From Prevotella sp. CAG:1185 (GTDB lineage Bacteria; Bacteroidota; Bacteroidia; Bacteroidales; Bacteroidaceae), in contig HF992598.1 in assembly GCA_000436695.1 (NCBI GenBank), positions 1-64,000 of the forward strand: a stretch of DNA of 64,000 nt. Reading direction: 5' to 3'. How positions within the stretch are numbered: position 1 is the stretch's first letter; every line of letters begins with the position of its first letter. The translations under genes and the position numbers were made by a program. Below are positions 18,694 to 29,056 of this stretch, piece by piece. The notes under the pieces are model-generated. The model was given only the letters and a program-made list of their open reading frames with translations. It had not been told where the DNA came from and made no database searches.

Positions 18694-19518
18694 ATGAAGG
18701 CAAAAAAGGTATTATTTATAAATCAAGAGATTACTCCTTATGTTCCTGAAAGCGAAATGTCACATTTAGGTCGACAGATACCACAAATTATACAAGAAAA
18801 GGGATATGAGATAAGGACATTTATGCCTAAATGGGGAAACATCAACGAAAGAAGGGGCCAGCTGCACGAGGTAATCCGTCTGTCAAGAATGATGTTGATT
18901 ATCGACGAGACAGACCACCCGCTGATTATCAAAGTAGCTTCAATACCTTCTACAAGAATTCAGGTCTACTTCATAGACAATGAGGATTACTTCACAAAAA
19001 GGCTAATGGCAAAAGACGAAAATGGCGTGGAATATGACGATAACGGAGAACGTGCCATATTCTTTGCCCGTGGCGTACTCGAAACAGTAAAGAAGCTTCG
19101 TTGGGTTCCCGATATAATCCATTGTCAAGGATGGATGTGCTCGGCAATACCTCTTTATGTAAAGACAGCGTATAAGGATGAACCGTCATTCGCAAACACG
19201 AAAGTTGTAACATCACTGTTCTCGGAAGAGTTGCACAACGGACTCGGTGAGAAATTTAAAGACAGCATTGAGTTCCGTGATGTAAAGTCTGACATACTTG
19301 ACAAATACAACAAGGATTTCGGTTTCATGGATTTGGAGAAACTTGCAATAGACTATTCTGACGGTATTGTAAAAGCAGGAGCAGATGTAAATCCGGAAAT
19401 AATTAAATATGTCACAGAAAAGGGTCTGCCCATTATAAATCATCCTGAAAATGAGGCCGATATTTGCCAGACCTACGAAGACTTCTATGACAAAATCTTT
19501 GATAGCATTTCAGAATAA
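18694..19518 (+). CDS. Glycogen/starch synthase-like protein, GT5 N-terminal domain only
   Basis: A 274-residue protein that matches only the N-terminal Rossmann half of GT5 glycogen synthases. It begins KKVLFINQEITPYVPESEMS with a GRQIP segment, where full enzymes have a KTGGLAD loop, and later reads DIIHCQGWMCSA, the counterpart of the VHAHDW region. The C-terminal ADP-glucose-binding half is missing and the frame ends cleanly, so this is a natural short form, not a frameshift. Short forms next to DUF4270 genes are familiar in Bacteroidota. Whether it has synthase activity is doubtful. Confidence 0.82.
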   Translation: MKAKKVLFINQEITPYVPESEMSHLGRQIPQIIQEKGYEIRTFMPKWGNINERRGQLHEVIRLSRMMLIIDETDHPLIIKVASIPSTRIQVYFIDNEDYFTKRLMAKDENGVEYDDNGERAIFFARGVLETVKKLRWVPDIIHCQGWMCSAIPLYVKTAYKDEPSFANTKVVTSLFSEELHNGLGEKFKDSIEFRDVKSDILDKYNKDFGFMDLEKLAIDYSDGIVKAGADVNPEIIKYVTEKGLPIINHPENEADICQTYEDFYDKIFDSISE

Positions 19519-19549
19519 CAAACATTGTTTCATTAGATTTAAAATTTAA

Positions 19550-21010
19550 ATGAAAATTATCACCTACGCTGTCATCGCAATTATGTCATGCATAGCATTT
19601 ACATCATGCGATGACACGACCGATACAATCGGTAACTCTTTGACAGATAACATGGACATGTTGGAAGTTACTACTGACACTTTCAACGTTGAAACAAGAT
19701 CTATAGTTGCTGACTCTGTACTGTCACGCAGTACAACAGGATATCTTGGAAGAATACGCGATCTGGAAACCGGAAACTACATAACTAGTGATTTCATGGC
19801 CCAGTTCAGCACACTCGAAAATTATTCTTTTCCTGAAAAAGACAGTATCGCAAGTCTGAAAGATGGTGAAGTAATAGCTGACTCATGCAGTATCCGACTG
19901 TTCTACACCGACTATTACGGTGACTCACTGGCAACAATGAACGTTACGGCATACGAAATGAACGAGCCTATGAAGGAAGGTGTAAAATACTATTCAAACT
20001 TTGACCCTATTGCTGAAGGACTTATCCGAAGCAATGGCATAAAGGTGAACAAGACATACACTTTGACTGATCTAAGCGTAAGCGAAGAAGATAGAGCTGA
20101 TGCAGACAGCTATACACCTAACATAAAAATAAATCTGAATAAACCATATACAGACAAAAATGGTGTTACTTACAACAACTATGGAACTTACATAATGCGA
20201 AAGTATTATGAAGATCCAAGCAGATTTAAAAATCCATATAATTTTATACACGAAGTTTGTCCTGGATTTTATTTCAAGACTAACGACGGATTGGGTTCTA
20301 TGGCATACATTACAGTAAGTCAGCTGAATGTGTTCTTCAAATATCGTAACGACTCTACTTATGTTGGAACTGCTTCATTCTCTGCAACAGAAGAAGTTCT
20401 ACAGACTGCAAACATATCAAATGACAAGCAGAACATCGCAGACTTGGCAAATGATAACACATGCACATATTTGAAGACTCCTGCAGGAATATTTACTGAA
20501 ATAACTCTGCCTATAGATGAAATAACAGCCAATCACAGCAATGACACAATAAACACTGCAAATATAACTCTTACGAGAATCAATAATGACACTCATAATG
20601 AATATTCGCTCAGTGCTCCTTCTACATTGCTAATGATTCCGAAAGACAGTCTTTACAGTTTCTTTGAAAATGAAGACATTCCTGACTATAAGAAATCATT
20701 CATTGCTACTTATTCATCATCAACAAACAACTATACCTTTAATAATATATCTGGCTTGATAACATATATGGCCTTAGAAAAAGCAAAAGGAATAGCAGGT
20801 GATCCGAATTGGACTGCAAAGAATCCAAACTGGAATAAGGTTGTTGTTATTCCGATATCAACAACTACAGTTACTGTCAACAATGTTGAAAGTATTGTAA
20901 AGGTTGAACATGACATGAGCCTGACAAGCACACGACTTGTTGGCGGTAGTGCCAATCCGAATGAACCGGTCAAGATTAATGTCATCTACAGTAAATTCAA
21001 TCATAAATAA
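19550..21010 (+). CDS. DUF4270-type lipoprotein
   Basis: A 486-residue exported lipoprotein: the signal ends in lipobox FTSC (Cys20), followed by DDTTDTIGNSL, the usual opening of the DUF4270 family in Bacteroidota. The rest is a beta-rich domain with no enzymatic motif that I recognise. The function of the family is unknown; a surface or periplasmic role is inferred from the signal. The gene follows the glycogen synthase-like gene by 31 nt and overlaps the start of a 40-residue ORF by 1 nt, which suggests a three-gene operon. Confidence 0.88.
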   Translation: MKIITYAVIAIMSCIAFTSCDDTTDTIGNSLTDNMDMLEVTTDTFNVETRSIVADSVLSRSTTGYLGRIRDLETGNYITSDFMAQFSTLENYSFPEKDSIASLKDGEVIADSCSIRLFYTDYYGDSLATMNVTAYEMNEPMKEGVKYYSNFDPIAEGLIRSNGIKVNKTYTLTDLSVSEEDRADADSYTPNIKINLNKPYTDKNGVTYNNYGTYIMRKYYEDPSRFKNPYNFIHEVCPGFYFKTNDGLGSMAYITVSQLNVFFKYRNDSTYVGTASFSATEEVLQTANISNDKQNIADLANDNTCTYLKTPAGIFTEITLPIDEITANHSNDTINTANITLTRINNDTHNEYSLSAPSTLLMIPKDSLYSFFENEDIPDYKKSFIATYSSSTNNYTFNNISGLITYMALEKAKGIAGDPNWTAKNPNWNKVVVIPISTTTVTVNNVESIVKVEHDMSLTSTRLVGGSANPNEPVKINVIYSKFNHK

Positions 21011-21132
21011 TGGCAGACAACTATTTAGAGAGACATCAGCTTGAATATGAAGAGCGAAAAGCTGAATGGCTTAGAAAGAAAAAACATTTGCCCAAAATAA
21101 AGAAAACGTCTGTAAACAATCATAATCAATAA
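21010..21132 (+). CDS. Small basic ORF translationally coupled to the DUF4270 gene (40 residues)
   Basis: The ATG shares its A with the last base of the TAA stop of the upstream gene (TAATG), a layout typical of coupled translation. The product is MADNYLERHQLEYEERKAEW followed by a Lys-rich tail, one charged helix of 40 residues. Similar very short proteins starting MADNYLE occur in Bacteroidota genomes, but I know of no function. The hairpin at 21138-21169 follows directly. Confidence 0.6.
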   Translation: MADNYLERHQLEYEERKAEWLRKKKHLPKIKKTSVNNHNQ

Positions 21133-21137
21133 ATATT

Positions 21138-21169
21138 ACCGGGCTTTTAGATTATTCTAAAAGTCCGGT
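21138..21169 (+). terminator. Hairpin after the DUF4270 operon
   Basis: Thirteen-base arms (21138-21150 and 21157-21169) pair with one G-U type wobble around a 6-nt loop. No long T-run follows, so termination efficiency is uncertain. Confidence 0.65.
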
Positions 21170-21353
21170 TACTATATATATAAATAGGTGTAAAGATTTA
21201 TCATAGACCTTACGTCATGACACATTCGTGAATGGACAGACGTAAGCCGAATTATCTATAAACGCATAACAGAAAACAATTTGACATGACAAAAAAATGC
21301 GTAACCGAACGTTATATTAATTCGACTACGCAACTTCAGAATAAGCACATCGC

Positions 21354-23729
21354 TTATCCGATAATTTTGAAACGTGCAAACTTTAACAGGAGCTGCTTGA
21401 TACCTGCATTTTTAAACTGTACCGTTGCTTTCGTATTTTCTCCAGAACCTTCAAGTCTTATCACGGTTCCAATGCCAAAACGTTCATGCTCTATTACACT
21501 ATTCTCCTTTATCTCATTGCTGACAGCTTGTTGCTTTCTTGACGCTGACAATCCTGCCGCAGCAGCTTGCAGACGTTTAAAACGGGGTGAAAAAGTATCT
21601 GAAACAGGAGGTACATCACGATGCAATGCCTCACGCGGCTTTGGGTCAGCCTTAAACTGAGTTGCTACAGGACGACTATTCTGCCATCTGTTTTCAGATG
21701 AATATGACAAGCCATGAGACGAATACGAACTCATCGACTTCATAAATATATCTTTAGCATCATCAACATCCACAAACTCTCGCGCAATGTCTGTCAAGAA
21801 ACGGCTCGGCGACTCCATCTCCACCTTACCATATCTGTAACGGTTCTTTGCATATGTAAGAATACAATGCCTTTCAGCACGTGTTATTGCGACATAAAGC
21901 AAACGTCTCTCCTCCTCCAGTTCACGCTTGCTTCCCATTGAAAGTGAACTTGGAAAAATATTCTCTTCAAGGCCTACAACAAAAACAACAGGAAACTCAA
22001 GTCCCTTGGCACTATGAACGGTCATCAGCGAAACACGTTCACCATCCGACCCTTCATCACTCTCCAAATCAGTCTGCAACGATACTTCCTGCAAAAAATC
22101 AGTAAGCCTGACGTCATCAACACGTCCCTCTTCTTTTCTACTTTCAACAAACTCTTGAATACTTCCCAGCAATTCTTCAACATTCTCCTGGCGTGCTACG
22201 TTTTCCGGTGTTCTATCCTGATAAATGTCTGCCGATATTCCGCTCAGCTTAACAACTTCAACACCAAGTGTATAGGCATCGGCAGTAACAAATTTAGCGA
22301 TAAATCCACTGATAAGCTCTTTAAATGCACCAAGTTTGGCCAAGGTAGCCTTACTAGGCTTAAAGCCATACAAAGAAGGCTCGCATATAACCTGCCATAG
22401 GCTCACTCCATTTTCTGAAGCCACAGAAGCAATCTTTCCGACAGTAGTATCACCAATGCCACGCTTAGGATAATTTATAATTCTCTTAAAAGCCTCCTCA
22501 TCGTCAGGATTAACAATCAGACGAAAATAAGCTATTACGTCTTTTATCTCCTTACGCTGATAAAAGCTCAAGCCACCATATATTTTATAAGGTATGCTCA
22601 CCTTTCGCATTGCCTCCTCAAAGCTGCGACTTTGCGAATTAGTGCGATACAACACAGCAAAATCATTATATCCGCACTTGTCAATGCGCTTTATCCTCTT
22701 TATCTCATTACATACAATTATAGCTTCTTCACGGTCACTGTATGCCGGTTTTACTGAAAGTTTATCGCCCTCGGCATTACAACTATATACATCTTTTGGT
22801 ATCTGCCGTTCATTGTGACGTATAAGACTATTTGCTGCCTGTACAATACGCTGCGTACTACGATAATTACGTTCCAGTTTGAACAAACGCGTACCAGCAA
22901 ACTGCTTCTGAAAATCAAGAATATTATCTATATTGGCTCCTCTAAATGCATAAATACTCTGCGCATCATCACCAACAGCGCATACACGCATATTTTCCTC
23001 AGATAATAACCATACTATTTTTTGCTGCACAGAGTTTGTGTCCTGATACTCGTCAACAAGAATATATCTAAAACGTTCTGCATATTTTTTCCTGATGCCG
23101 TTATCAGAAACAAGAAGCCTATAAGTGTTAGTAAGCAAATCATCAAAATCCATTGCATTTGCTTTCTTACAACGCTCACAATAAGCAGAATATATAGCAG
23201 AAACAGCAGGTACCTTTTGCTCAACATCGCGCTCAATCAGCCCACGGGTCTTAGCGTATTCGTCAGGAAACAACAGATTATTCTTTGCCATGCTTATGCG
23301 CGAATGAACTGATGCTGGCTTATACACCTTGTCATCCAGCTGCATTTCCTTGATGATTGTCTTAATCAAACTTCTAGAGTCACTCTCGTCATAAATTGTG
23401 AAATTATTAGTATATCCGAGCCGTTCAGCTTCAACACGCAATATTCGTGAAAAAATGCTGTGAAAAGTTCCCATATAGAGATATTTTGCTACATCATCTC
23501 CCACTAGTGCGCCTATACGTTGCTTCATCTCATTAGCAGCCTTATTGGTAAAAGTCAGTGCCAATATGTTCCATGGTTTCATTCCACGACTCAACAGATA
23601 AGCTATTTTATATGTCAGAACTCGCGTCTTGCCCGAACCTGCACCAGCTATGACTAAAGAAGGGCCGTCACAATACTCCACGGCAGCACGCTGACTGTCA
23701 TTAAGTTCATCAAGAAAAGTATAATCCAT
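21354..23729 (-). CDS. UvrD/PcrA-type 3'-5' DNA helicase
   Basis: A 791-residue superfamily 1A helicase that unwinds DNA in repair and replication-fork processing. Walker A is AGAGSGKTRVLT near residue 30, Walker B is VDEYQDTN, and motif VI-like LLYVAITRAERHC lies near residue 620. The C-terminal tail ends in a small domain (IEHERFGIGTVIRLEGSGE) like the PcrA Tudor/RNA-polymerase-binding tail. It is complete. The mtgA gene lies 130 nt upstream on the same strand. The choice between UvrD and PcrA names is arbitrary in this phylum. Confidence 0.95.
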   Translation of the reverse strand: MDYTFLDELNDSQRAAVEYCDGPSLVIAGAGSGKTRVLTYKIAYLLSRGMKPWNILALTFTNKAANEMKQRIGALVGDDVAKYLYMGTFHSIFSRILRVEAERLGYTNNFTIYDESDSRSLIKTIIKEMQLDDKVYKPASVHSRISMAKNNLLFPDEYAKTRGLIERDVEQKVPAVSAIYSAYCERCKKANAMDFDDLLTNTYRLLVSDNGIRKKYAERFRYILVDEYQDTNSVQQKIVWLLSEENMRVCAVGDDAQSIYAFRGANIDNILDFQKQFAGTRLFKLERNYRSTQRIVQAANSLIRHNERQIPKDVYSCNAEGDKLSVKPAYSDREEAIIVCNEIKRIKRIDKCGYNDFAVLYRTNSQSRSFEEAMRKVSIPYKIYGGLSFYQRKEIKDVIAYFRLIVNPDDEEAFKRIINYPKRGIGDTTVGKIASVASENGVSLWQVICEPSLYGFKPSKATLAKLGAFKELISGFIAKFVTADAYTLGVEVVKLSGISADIYQDRTPENVARQENVEELLGSIQEFVESRKEEGRVDDVRLTDFLQEVSLQTDLESDEGSDGERVSLMTVHSAKGLEFPVVFVVGLEENIFPSSLSMGSKRELEEERRLLYVAITRAERHCILTYAKNRYRYGKVEMESPSRFLTDIAREFVDVDDAKDIFMKSMSSYSSHGLSYSSENRWQNSRPVATQFKADPKPREALHRDVPPVSDTFSPRFKRLQAAAAGLSASRKQQAVSNEIKENSVIEHERFGIGTVIRLEGSGENTKATVQFKNAGIKQLLLKFARFKIIG

Positions 23730-23858
23730 CGTGTGTAAATATCATTTAAGTTTTAAGCCGAAATCACACAACCAGTTAACATGACAAGATGAAATAGCTG
23801 GCATGTGTCCGGCTCATATTAATGTTATAAGATTAGCGAAATGAATCTTATAAACTAT

Positions 23859-24602
23859 TTATCGCATATTTCTGTAAACTCCGCCAGATGATGTAGACGG
23901 ATCAATATCCTCTCCCTCTTTTGGGAATGAAGGTATAAACTTCATCTGCTGCTCTATCTGACGTTTGCGTTTCAGCATATACCCGCTAGGATTTTTAGAA
24001 CTGAACTTTATAGGATTTGGTAATGTTGCAGCGATAAGTGCACACTCACCCCTAAACAAATCAGCCGCATCCTTACCGAAATTGTCCTCAGCAACAGCTT
24101 GGGCTCCATAAATGCCCGGCCCCATCTCTATAGAATTGAGGTAAACCTCCATTATACGCTGCTTGCTCCACATAAGTTCTATAAGAGCAGTAAAATAAAC
24201 TTCAAAACCTTTACGAACCCATGAACGGCCCGGCCAAAGGAATACATTTTTAGCTGTCTGTTGAGATATTGTACTGGCACCCCGCTTCTTACTACTCGAC
24301 ATATTATGCTCCACAGCCTTTTCTATAGCCTTATAGTCAAATCCATGATGAATAAGAAAACGCTGGTCTTCGCTAGCCATCACCGCCACCGGAAGATGTG
24401 GTGATATCTTATCAAGCGAAACCCAATGATGATGCATCTTTATACTTTCCCCATCCTTTATCTGTTCTGCACATCGTATAAACATTAAAGGAGTGAAATA
24501 AACAGGTATAAAACGTAACAATACAACAGCAAGAATGGTGGAGCCAAAAAAGGCTACCACCATCCATCGTATTATGCGGCTCAGAAATCTGAACTTGCTC
24601 AT
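23859..24602 (-). CDS. mtgA: Monofunctional peptidoglycan glycosyltransferase
   Basis: A 247-residue GT51 enzyme that polymerises lipid II into glycan strands. A single N-terminal membrane helix (about residues 14-33) is followed by [15 protein letters not shown], holding the catalytic Glu, and by [23 protein letters not shown], the second family motif given here in pieces by its [10 protein letters not shown] core. No transpeptidase domain follows, so it is the monofunctional type. It starts 17 nt after an OmpA-like lipoprotein gene on the same strand; the pair may form an envelope operon. Confidence 0.94.
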   Translation of the reverse strand: MSKFRFLSRIIRWMVVAFFGSTILAVVLLRFIPVYFTPLMFIRCAEQIKDGESIKMHHHWVSLDKISPHLPVAVMASEDQRFLIHHGFDYKAIEKAVEHNMSSSKKRGASTISQQTAKNVFLWPGRSWVRKGFEVYFTALIELMWSKQRIMEVYLNSIEMGPGIYGAQAVAEDNFGKDAADLFRGECALIAATLPNPIKFSSKNPSGYMLKRKRQIEQQMKFIPSFPKEGEDIDPSTSSGGVYRNMR

Positions 24603-24619
24603 TTAAACTTTATCTATTT

Positions 24620-25297
24620 TTATTTCAATGTTCCGTTATTTGCAGCATCAATCATTGCCTGGCTTGCATACAGATAAACCTCAACACGACGATTGAGAGC
24701 CTGACCGGCTGAAGTTGAGTTGTCAGCTACAGGATTTGCAGAACCGTAGCCCTGAACTTTCTGTATCTGTGTTGAACTTACGCCGCAAGACTTCAGATAA
24801 GTAGAAACAGCTTCTGCACGCTTCTGACTCAAAGGAACGTTTATGGCATCGTTACCGGTTGAATCTGTATATCCCTGAATATCAACAGAACATGTGTTGT
24901 TATTCTTCAGTACAGTTGAGAATTTTGCCAACTCGTTCTTTGAAGCAGTGTTAAGATCAGCCTTGTTAAGAGCAAAAAGAATACCTGAATCGAATGTTAC
25001 CTTAACAGCCTTCAGACCATTAGCATCTGTAACTTCCTCTACCTTAGCATTCTCCAACTGAGCTTCGGCTTCCTTCTTAACTTTATCCATATGATTGCCT
25101 ATCAACGCACCCGTACCGGCACCAACAGCTGCTCCAACAGCTGCTCCAACAGCCGTATTGCCAGCAAGTTTTCCAATAATACCGCCGACCAATGCACCAC
25201 CGCCAGTTCCGATCAATGCACCTGTTCCTGCTTTTGTACTACAACTTACTACAATAGCCGCACAAAGGGCTAATATTACAACTTTTAAACTTTTCAT
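24620..25297 (-). CDS. OmpA-family lipoprotein with glycine-zipper domain
   Basis: A 225-residue envelope protein. The signal ends in lipobox VVSC (Cys19). Residues about 24-68 are a Gly/Ala-rich glycine zipper that can cross or insert into a membrane. Residues about 105-220 are an OmpA-like peptidoglycan-binding domain, with DIQGYTDSTGND and LSQKRAEAVSTYL and the conserved NRRVEVYL end. It therefore probably ties the outer membrane to peptidoglycan. The promoter box TACTTTTG on the minus strand is at 25327-25334, and mtgA follows 17 nt downstream. Confidence 0.92.
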   Translation of the reverse strand: MKSLKVVILALCAAIVVSCSTKAGTGALIGTGGGALVGGIIGKLAGNTAVGAAVGAAVGAGTGALIGNHMDKVKKEAEAQLENAKVEEVTDANGLKAVKVTFDSGILFALNKADLNTASKNELAKFSTVLKNNNTCSVDIQGYTDSTGNDAINVPLSQKRAEAVSTYLKSCGVSSTQIQKVQGYGSANPVADNSTSAGQALNRRVEVYLYASQAMIDAANNGTLK

Positions 25298-25701
25298 AAT
25301 TCTAAATATTTAAAAATTCAACATGACAAAAGTACAATTTTTTTTCGTATCAAACAATAATAAAAACATGTTTTTGTAATTATGCCATGTTATGTAACCA
25401 CAGAATAATAAAATTGAACATTATTTAACTTTAAATACGCATTTATTTACAATTTATAATTTAACAAATATTCTGCACAAAAACATCCGTTTTATCTATT
25501 AACAACTAAAAAAAGACCTGTTCGAAATGAGATGTACATTTTAATTTAATATAAAATCATATTTAACTTAAACTTTACATAACGCTTCAATCAATTATAA
25601 TAAATATAAGGTAAAAGCATCTTTCTTACGCTGTTTATTAGCATAATTCAGCTATTTTTAGTAAGTTTGCAGTCAAATTAGAAAAAGAAAGCAATTTAAT
25701 C
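25298..25701. promoter_or_regulatory. Divergent intergenic region between the OmpA-like gene and proS
   Basis: This very A+T-rich stretch of about 400 bp holds the two outward promoters. The minus-strand box TACTTTTG is at 25327-25334, 30 nt before the OmpA-like start. The plus-strand box TAAGTTTG is at 25662-25669, 32 nt before proS. I see no gene or strong structure in between. Confidence 0.55.
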
Positions 25702-27183
25702 ATGGCTAAAGAACTAAAAGAACTGACAAAAAGAGCTGACAACTACAGTCAGTGGTATAACGACCTTGTAGTCAAAGCCGATTTGGCCGAACAGTCTGCA
25801 GTACGCGGATGTATGGTAATAAAACCTTACGGCTACGCAATATGGGAAAAAATGCAACACCAGCTTGACAAGATGTTCAAAGAGACAGGTGCACAAAATG
25901 CTTACTTCCCCTTGCTTATCCCAAAATCATTCTTGTCAAGAGAGGCAGAACACGTTGAAGGCTTTGCAAAAGAGTGTGCAGTGGTTACACATTACCGCCT
26001 GCGCGCTAAAGAAGACAAGAGCGGTGTTGAAGTTGACCCGACCGCACGTCTTGAAGAAGAACTGATTATACGCCCGACATCTGAAACAATTATATGGAAC
26101 ACTTATAAAAACTGGATTCACTCTTGGCGCGATCTGCCACTTATGTGCAACCAGTGGTGCAACGTTATGCGCTGGGAGATGCGTACACGCCCGTTCCTCC
26201 GCACATCTGAATTCTTGTGGCAAGAAGGACACACCGCACACGCCACACGCGAAGAGGCAGAAGCAGAAGCACAGAAGATGCTCCATGTATACGCTGACTT
26301 TGCAGAGAAATGGATGGCTGTGCCTGTAGTACAAGGCGTGAAGAGTGAAACAGAGCGATTCGCAGGAGCTCTTGACACTTATACCATTGAGGCTATGATG
26401 CAAGATGGAAAAGCTCTTCAGAGCGGAACAAGCCACTTCCTCGGTCAGAATTTCGCAAAAGCTTTCGATGTTACATACCTTAACAAAGAGAACAAGCCTG
26501 AATATGTATGGGCTACATCATGGGGTGTATCAACACGTCTTATCGGTGCCCTCATTATGACTCACTCTGACGACAATGGTCTTGTACTTCCTCCTATGCT
26601 TGCTCCAATACAGGTTGTAATTATTCCTATCACCAAGGGAGCAGACCAGCTGAAAGCCATAACCGACAAACTAACTCCGATAATCAATGCTCTTCGTGAG
26701 GCAGGCATTTCTGTTAAATTTGACGATGCTGACAACAAACGACCCGGCTTTAAGTTTGCCGACTATGAGCTTAAAGGTGTTCCTGTACGTCTCGTAATGG
26801 GAGGACGCGATCTTGAAAACAACACTCTCGAGATTATGCGCCGTGATACACTTGAGAAAGAAACCGTTCCTGTTGACGGTATCGTTGAACGTGTTGAGAA
26901 TCTGCTGAAAGAAATTCAGGACAATATGTTCAAGAAAGCCAAGGCATACCGTGACGCACATATCTATGAATGTGACAACTACGATGAGTTTAAGGAAAAA
27001 ATCAAGGACGGAGGTTTCTTCCTGTGTCCATGGGACGGCACTGCCGAAACCGAGGCTAAAATCAAAGAAGAAACTCAGGCTACTATACGTTGTGTGCCAT
27101 TTGATGTAGAACAGACACCTGGAACAGACATGGTTTCAGGCAAACCTTCAAAATACAGAGTCATCATAGCACGCAGCTATTAA
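25702..27183 (+). CDS. proS: Prolyl-tRNA synthetase, eukaryote/archaeon-like type
   Basis: A 493-residue class II aminoacyl-tRNA synthetase that charges tRNA-Pro. It lacks the long editing insertion of the classical bacterial form and has the C-terminal extension typical of the archaeal-like form. Seen signatures include [16 protein letters not shown], the motif 2 region [22 protein letters not shown], and [14 protein letters not shown]. The anticodon-binding domain starts near residue 290, and a Cys-containing zinc-like tail follows. It has its own promoter box and a strong terminator (27204-27250), so it is a single-gene transcript. Confidence 0.97.
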   Translation: MAKELKELTKRADNYSQWYNDLVVKADLAEQSAVRGCMVIKPYGYAIWEKMQHQLDKMFKETGAQNAYFPLLIPKSFLSREAEHVEGFAKECAVVTHYRLRAKEDKSGVEVDPTARLEEELIIRPTSETIIWNTYKNWIHSWRDLPLMCNQWCNVMRWEMRTRPFLRTSEFLWQEGHTAHATREEAEAEAQKMLHVYADFAEKWMAVPVVQGVKSETERFAGALDTYTIEAMMQDGKALQSGTSHFLGQNFAKAFDVTYLNKENKPEYVWATSWGVSTRLIGALIMTHSDDNGLVLPPMLAPIQVVIIPITKGADQLKAITDKLTPIINALREAGISVKFDDADNKRPGFKFADYELKGVPVRLVMGGRDLENNTLEIMRRDTLEKETVPVDGIVERVENLLKEIQDNMFKKAKAYRDAHIYECDNYDEFKEKIKDGGFFLCPWDGTAETEAKIKEETQATIRCVPFDVEQTPGTDMVSGKPSKYRVIIARSY

Positions 27184-27203
27184 TCAGCTGTCACAATAAA
27201 TAT

Positions 27204-27250
27204 TATGAGAATGCAAAAAGCCTAGGCAATTTTGCATTCTCATATTTTTT
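27204..27250 (+). terminator. Rho-independent terminator of proS
   Basis: Fifteen-base perfect arms (27204-27218 and 27230-27244) around an 11-nt loop, followed by six T. It begins 20 nt after the proS stop. Confidence 0.92.
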
Positions 27251-27282
27251 CTAATACTAACAAGAGCACAACACACACATAA

Positions 27283-27990
27283 ATGAGCATCCTCACTGAA
27301 TATATTCTACGCTTTATTAATCTTATTGCACCAAAACAATGTGTAGTATGCGGCAATCGACTGGCAATAAGTGAAGACGTTATATGTTCAATATGCAACC
27401 TGCACATGCCGAGGACATATTTCTCAAAAAAGCCTTATGAAAATAATATGGCAAAACTATTCTGGGGACAAATAAAAATAGAGAAAGCAACGGCACTATT
27501 TTTCTATGAGCCACATTCAGAAATGAGCCGAATCATACTTTCCCTAAAATATCTTGATCATCCGGAAACAGGCGAACTCATGGGAAGAATGCTGGCAGAA
27601 GAAGCAAATAGAGACAATTTTTTTGACGGTATAGACTTTATCATACCCATACCTTTAACAAGAAAAAGGCAAAGAAAACGCGGATACAATCAAAGTATGG
27701 AAATAGCACGTGGCATAAATGAGATAACAAAAATCAAAATCATAAGCAATGCCGTAATAAGAAAAACATTTAAGACCAGTCAGACAAAAATGAACAGATG
27801 GCAACGGCAAGCCAATGTCAAAGATGTATTTGCCATCGGCAAAAAGTTTGACTTGAACAACAAGCATATTCTTATAGTTGACGATGTTGTCACAACCGGC
27901 TCTACAATAATAGCATGCGCGCAAAAGATAGCCGAAAACTACAATAACGTAAAATTCAGCATTATGTCTCTAGGATTCACAAAACACTGA
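27283..27990 (+). CDS. ComF-family phosphoribosyltransferase-like protein
   Basis: A 235-residue protein with an N-terminal double zinc knuckle (CVVCGNR and CSICNLH, about residues 20-45) and a C-terminal phosphoribosyltransferase fold. The PRPP loop is ILIVDDVVTTGSTI near residue 195, and RKRQRKRGYNQS is the usual ComF segment. ComF proteins support DNA uptake in competent bacteria, though many carriers are not known to be competent. A ComEC-like gene occurs about 20 kb away. It converges on the glycosyltransferase gene. Confidence 0.9.
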   Translation: MSILTEYILRFINLIAPKQCVVCGNRLAISEDVICSICNLHMPRTYFSKKPYENNMAKLFWGQIKIEKATALFFYEPHSEMSRIILSLKYLDHPETGELMGRMLAEEANRDNFFDGIDFIIPIPLTRKRQRKRGYNQSMEIARGINEITKIKIISNAVIRKTFKTSQTKMNRWQRQANVKDVFAIGKKFDLNNKHILIVDDVVTTGSTIIACAQKIAENYNNVKFSIMSLGFTKH

Positions 27991-28033
27991 CGACAAAAGT
28001 TCAATATTGTAAAAGGCATTTGCCAAATGACGT

Positions 28034-29056
28034 TCAATGGGTCTTCAGGTCAGAATATTTTTTGCGACCTTTCACATAATATTGCCACAATAAAGAAAAT
28101 CTATAAATACCGACAATATTCTCAGTCTTACGCATTTGCTGTACCTTACTTCTGATTCCAACATACTCCGGCAACCACTTCTTAAAATCTCTTCGGGCTT
28201 TAACGATAGCCTTAAAATCTCCGACACAACCTGTAAGTAAAGACTTAAATGCGGCGACATAATCCAATATCATTCTGGCACGCATAACTTTATTCAGCTC
28301 ACTGTCGGGCAAATTTTTATAAAGCATCAACAGATTATTGCGGAAATTAAGGTATGTCTTCATCGGATTATTCTTAGGTAAGGTTCCGCCACCAACATGA
28401 AAGACAAAGCTATCAGGTATACAGAATATTTTACGCCCCATCAGACGAAGGCGCCAACACAAGTCTATCTCCTCATTATGAGCGAAGAAACGGGCATCAA
28501 ATCCTCCTGAAAGTTTAAAATCCGAAGAACGTATCATCAGACAAGCCCCCGTGGCCCACAACACCTCTACATCATAATCATATTGCCCATTATCTGTCTC
28601 AACAAAATCAAATATGCGACCACGGCAAAACGGATAGCCATATCTGTCAAGATAACCGCCACACGCCCCGGCATATTCAAATGAATCTCTGTCATTTTCA
28701 GACAACAACTTCGGCTGACATGCCGCCACTTCTTTATGATTATCCATAAACTCTATCAGCGGCGACAACCAATGATGAGACACCTCAACATCTGAATTGA
28801 GCAAGACATAATACTCTGCATCAATCTTCTCAAGAGCTTTATTATATCCTTCGGCAAATCCCCAGTTCTTGTCAAGCAGCACTAAACGAACTTCAGGAAA
28901 ATGTTGTTTTAAAAGTTCGACAGAATTATCCGTTGAAGCATTGTCGGCAACATAAACAGTGGCATCCTTGCGTGAATATTCAAGCACATTAGGCAAAAAA
29001 CGCGTCAACATATTTGCCCCGTTCCAATTAAGTATTACAATCGCAACCTTTTCCAT
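28034..29056 (-). CDS. Family 2 glycosyltransferase
   Basis: A 340-residue GT-A fold transferase. It opens with VAIVILNWNGANML, has the nucleotide-sugar region VADNASTDNSVELL, and an acidic motif LLNSDVEV in place of a plain DxD. A later segment, GGFDARFFAHNEEIDLCWRL, is typical of rhamnosyltransferase-like GT2 proteins. The acceptor is unknown; a role in surface polysaccharide is likely. The gene starts directly after the mtaB stop codon with no gap, so the two are probably co-transcribed. Confidence 0.88.
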   Translation of the reverse strand: MEKVAIVILNWNGANMLTRFLPNVLEYSRKDATVYVADNASTDNSVELLKQHFPEVRLVLLDKNWGFAEGYNKALEKIDAEYYVLLNSDVEVSHHWLSPLIEFMDNHKEVAACQPKLLSENDRDSFEYAGACGGYLDRYGYPFCRGRIFDFVETDNGQYDYDVEVLWATGACLMIRSSDFKLSGGFDARFFAHNEEIDLCWRLRLMGRKIFCIPDSFVFHVGGGTLPKNNPMKTYLNFRNNLLMLYKNLPDSELNKVMRARMILDYVAAFKSLLTGCVGDFKAIVKARRDFKKWLPEYVGIRSKVQQMRKTENIVGIYRFSLLWQYYVKGRKKYSDLKTH

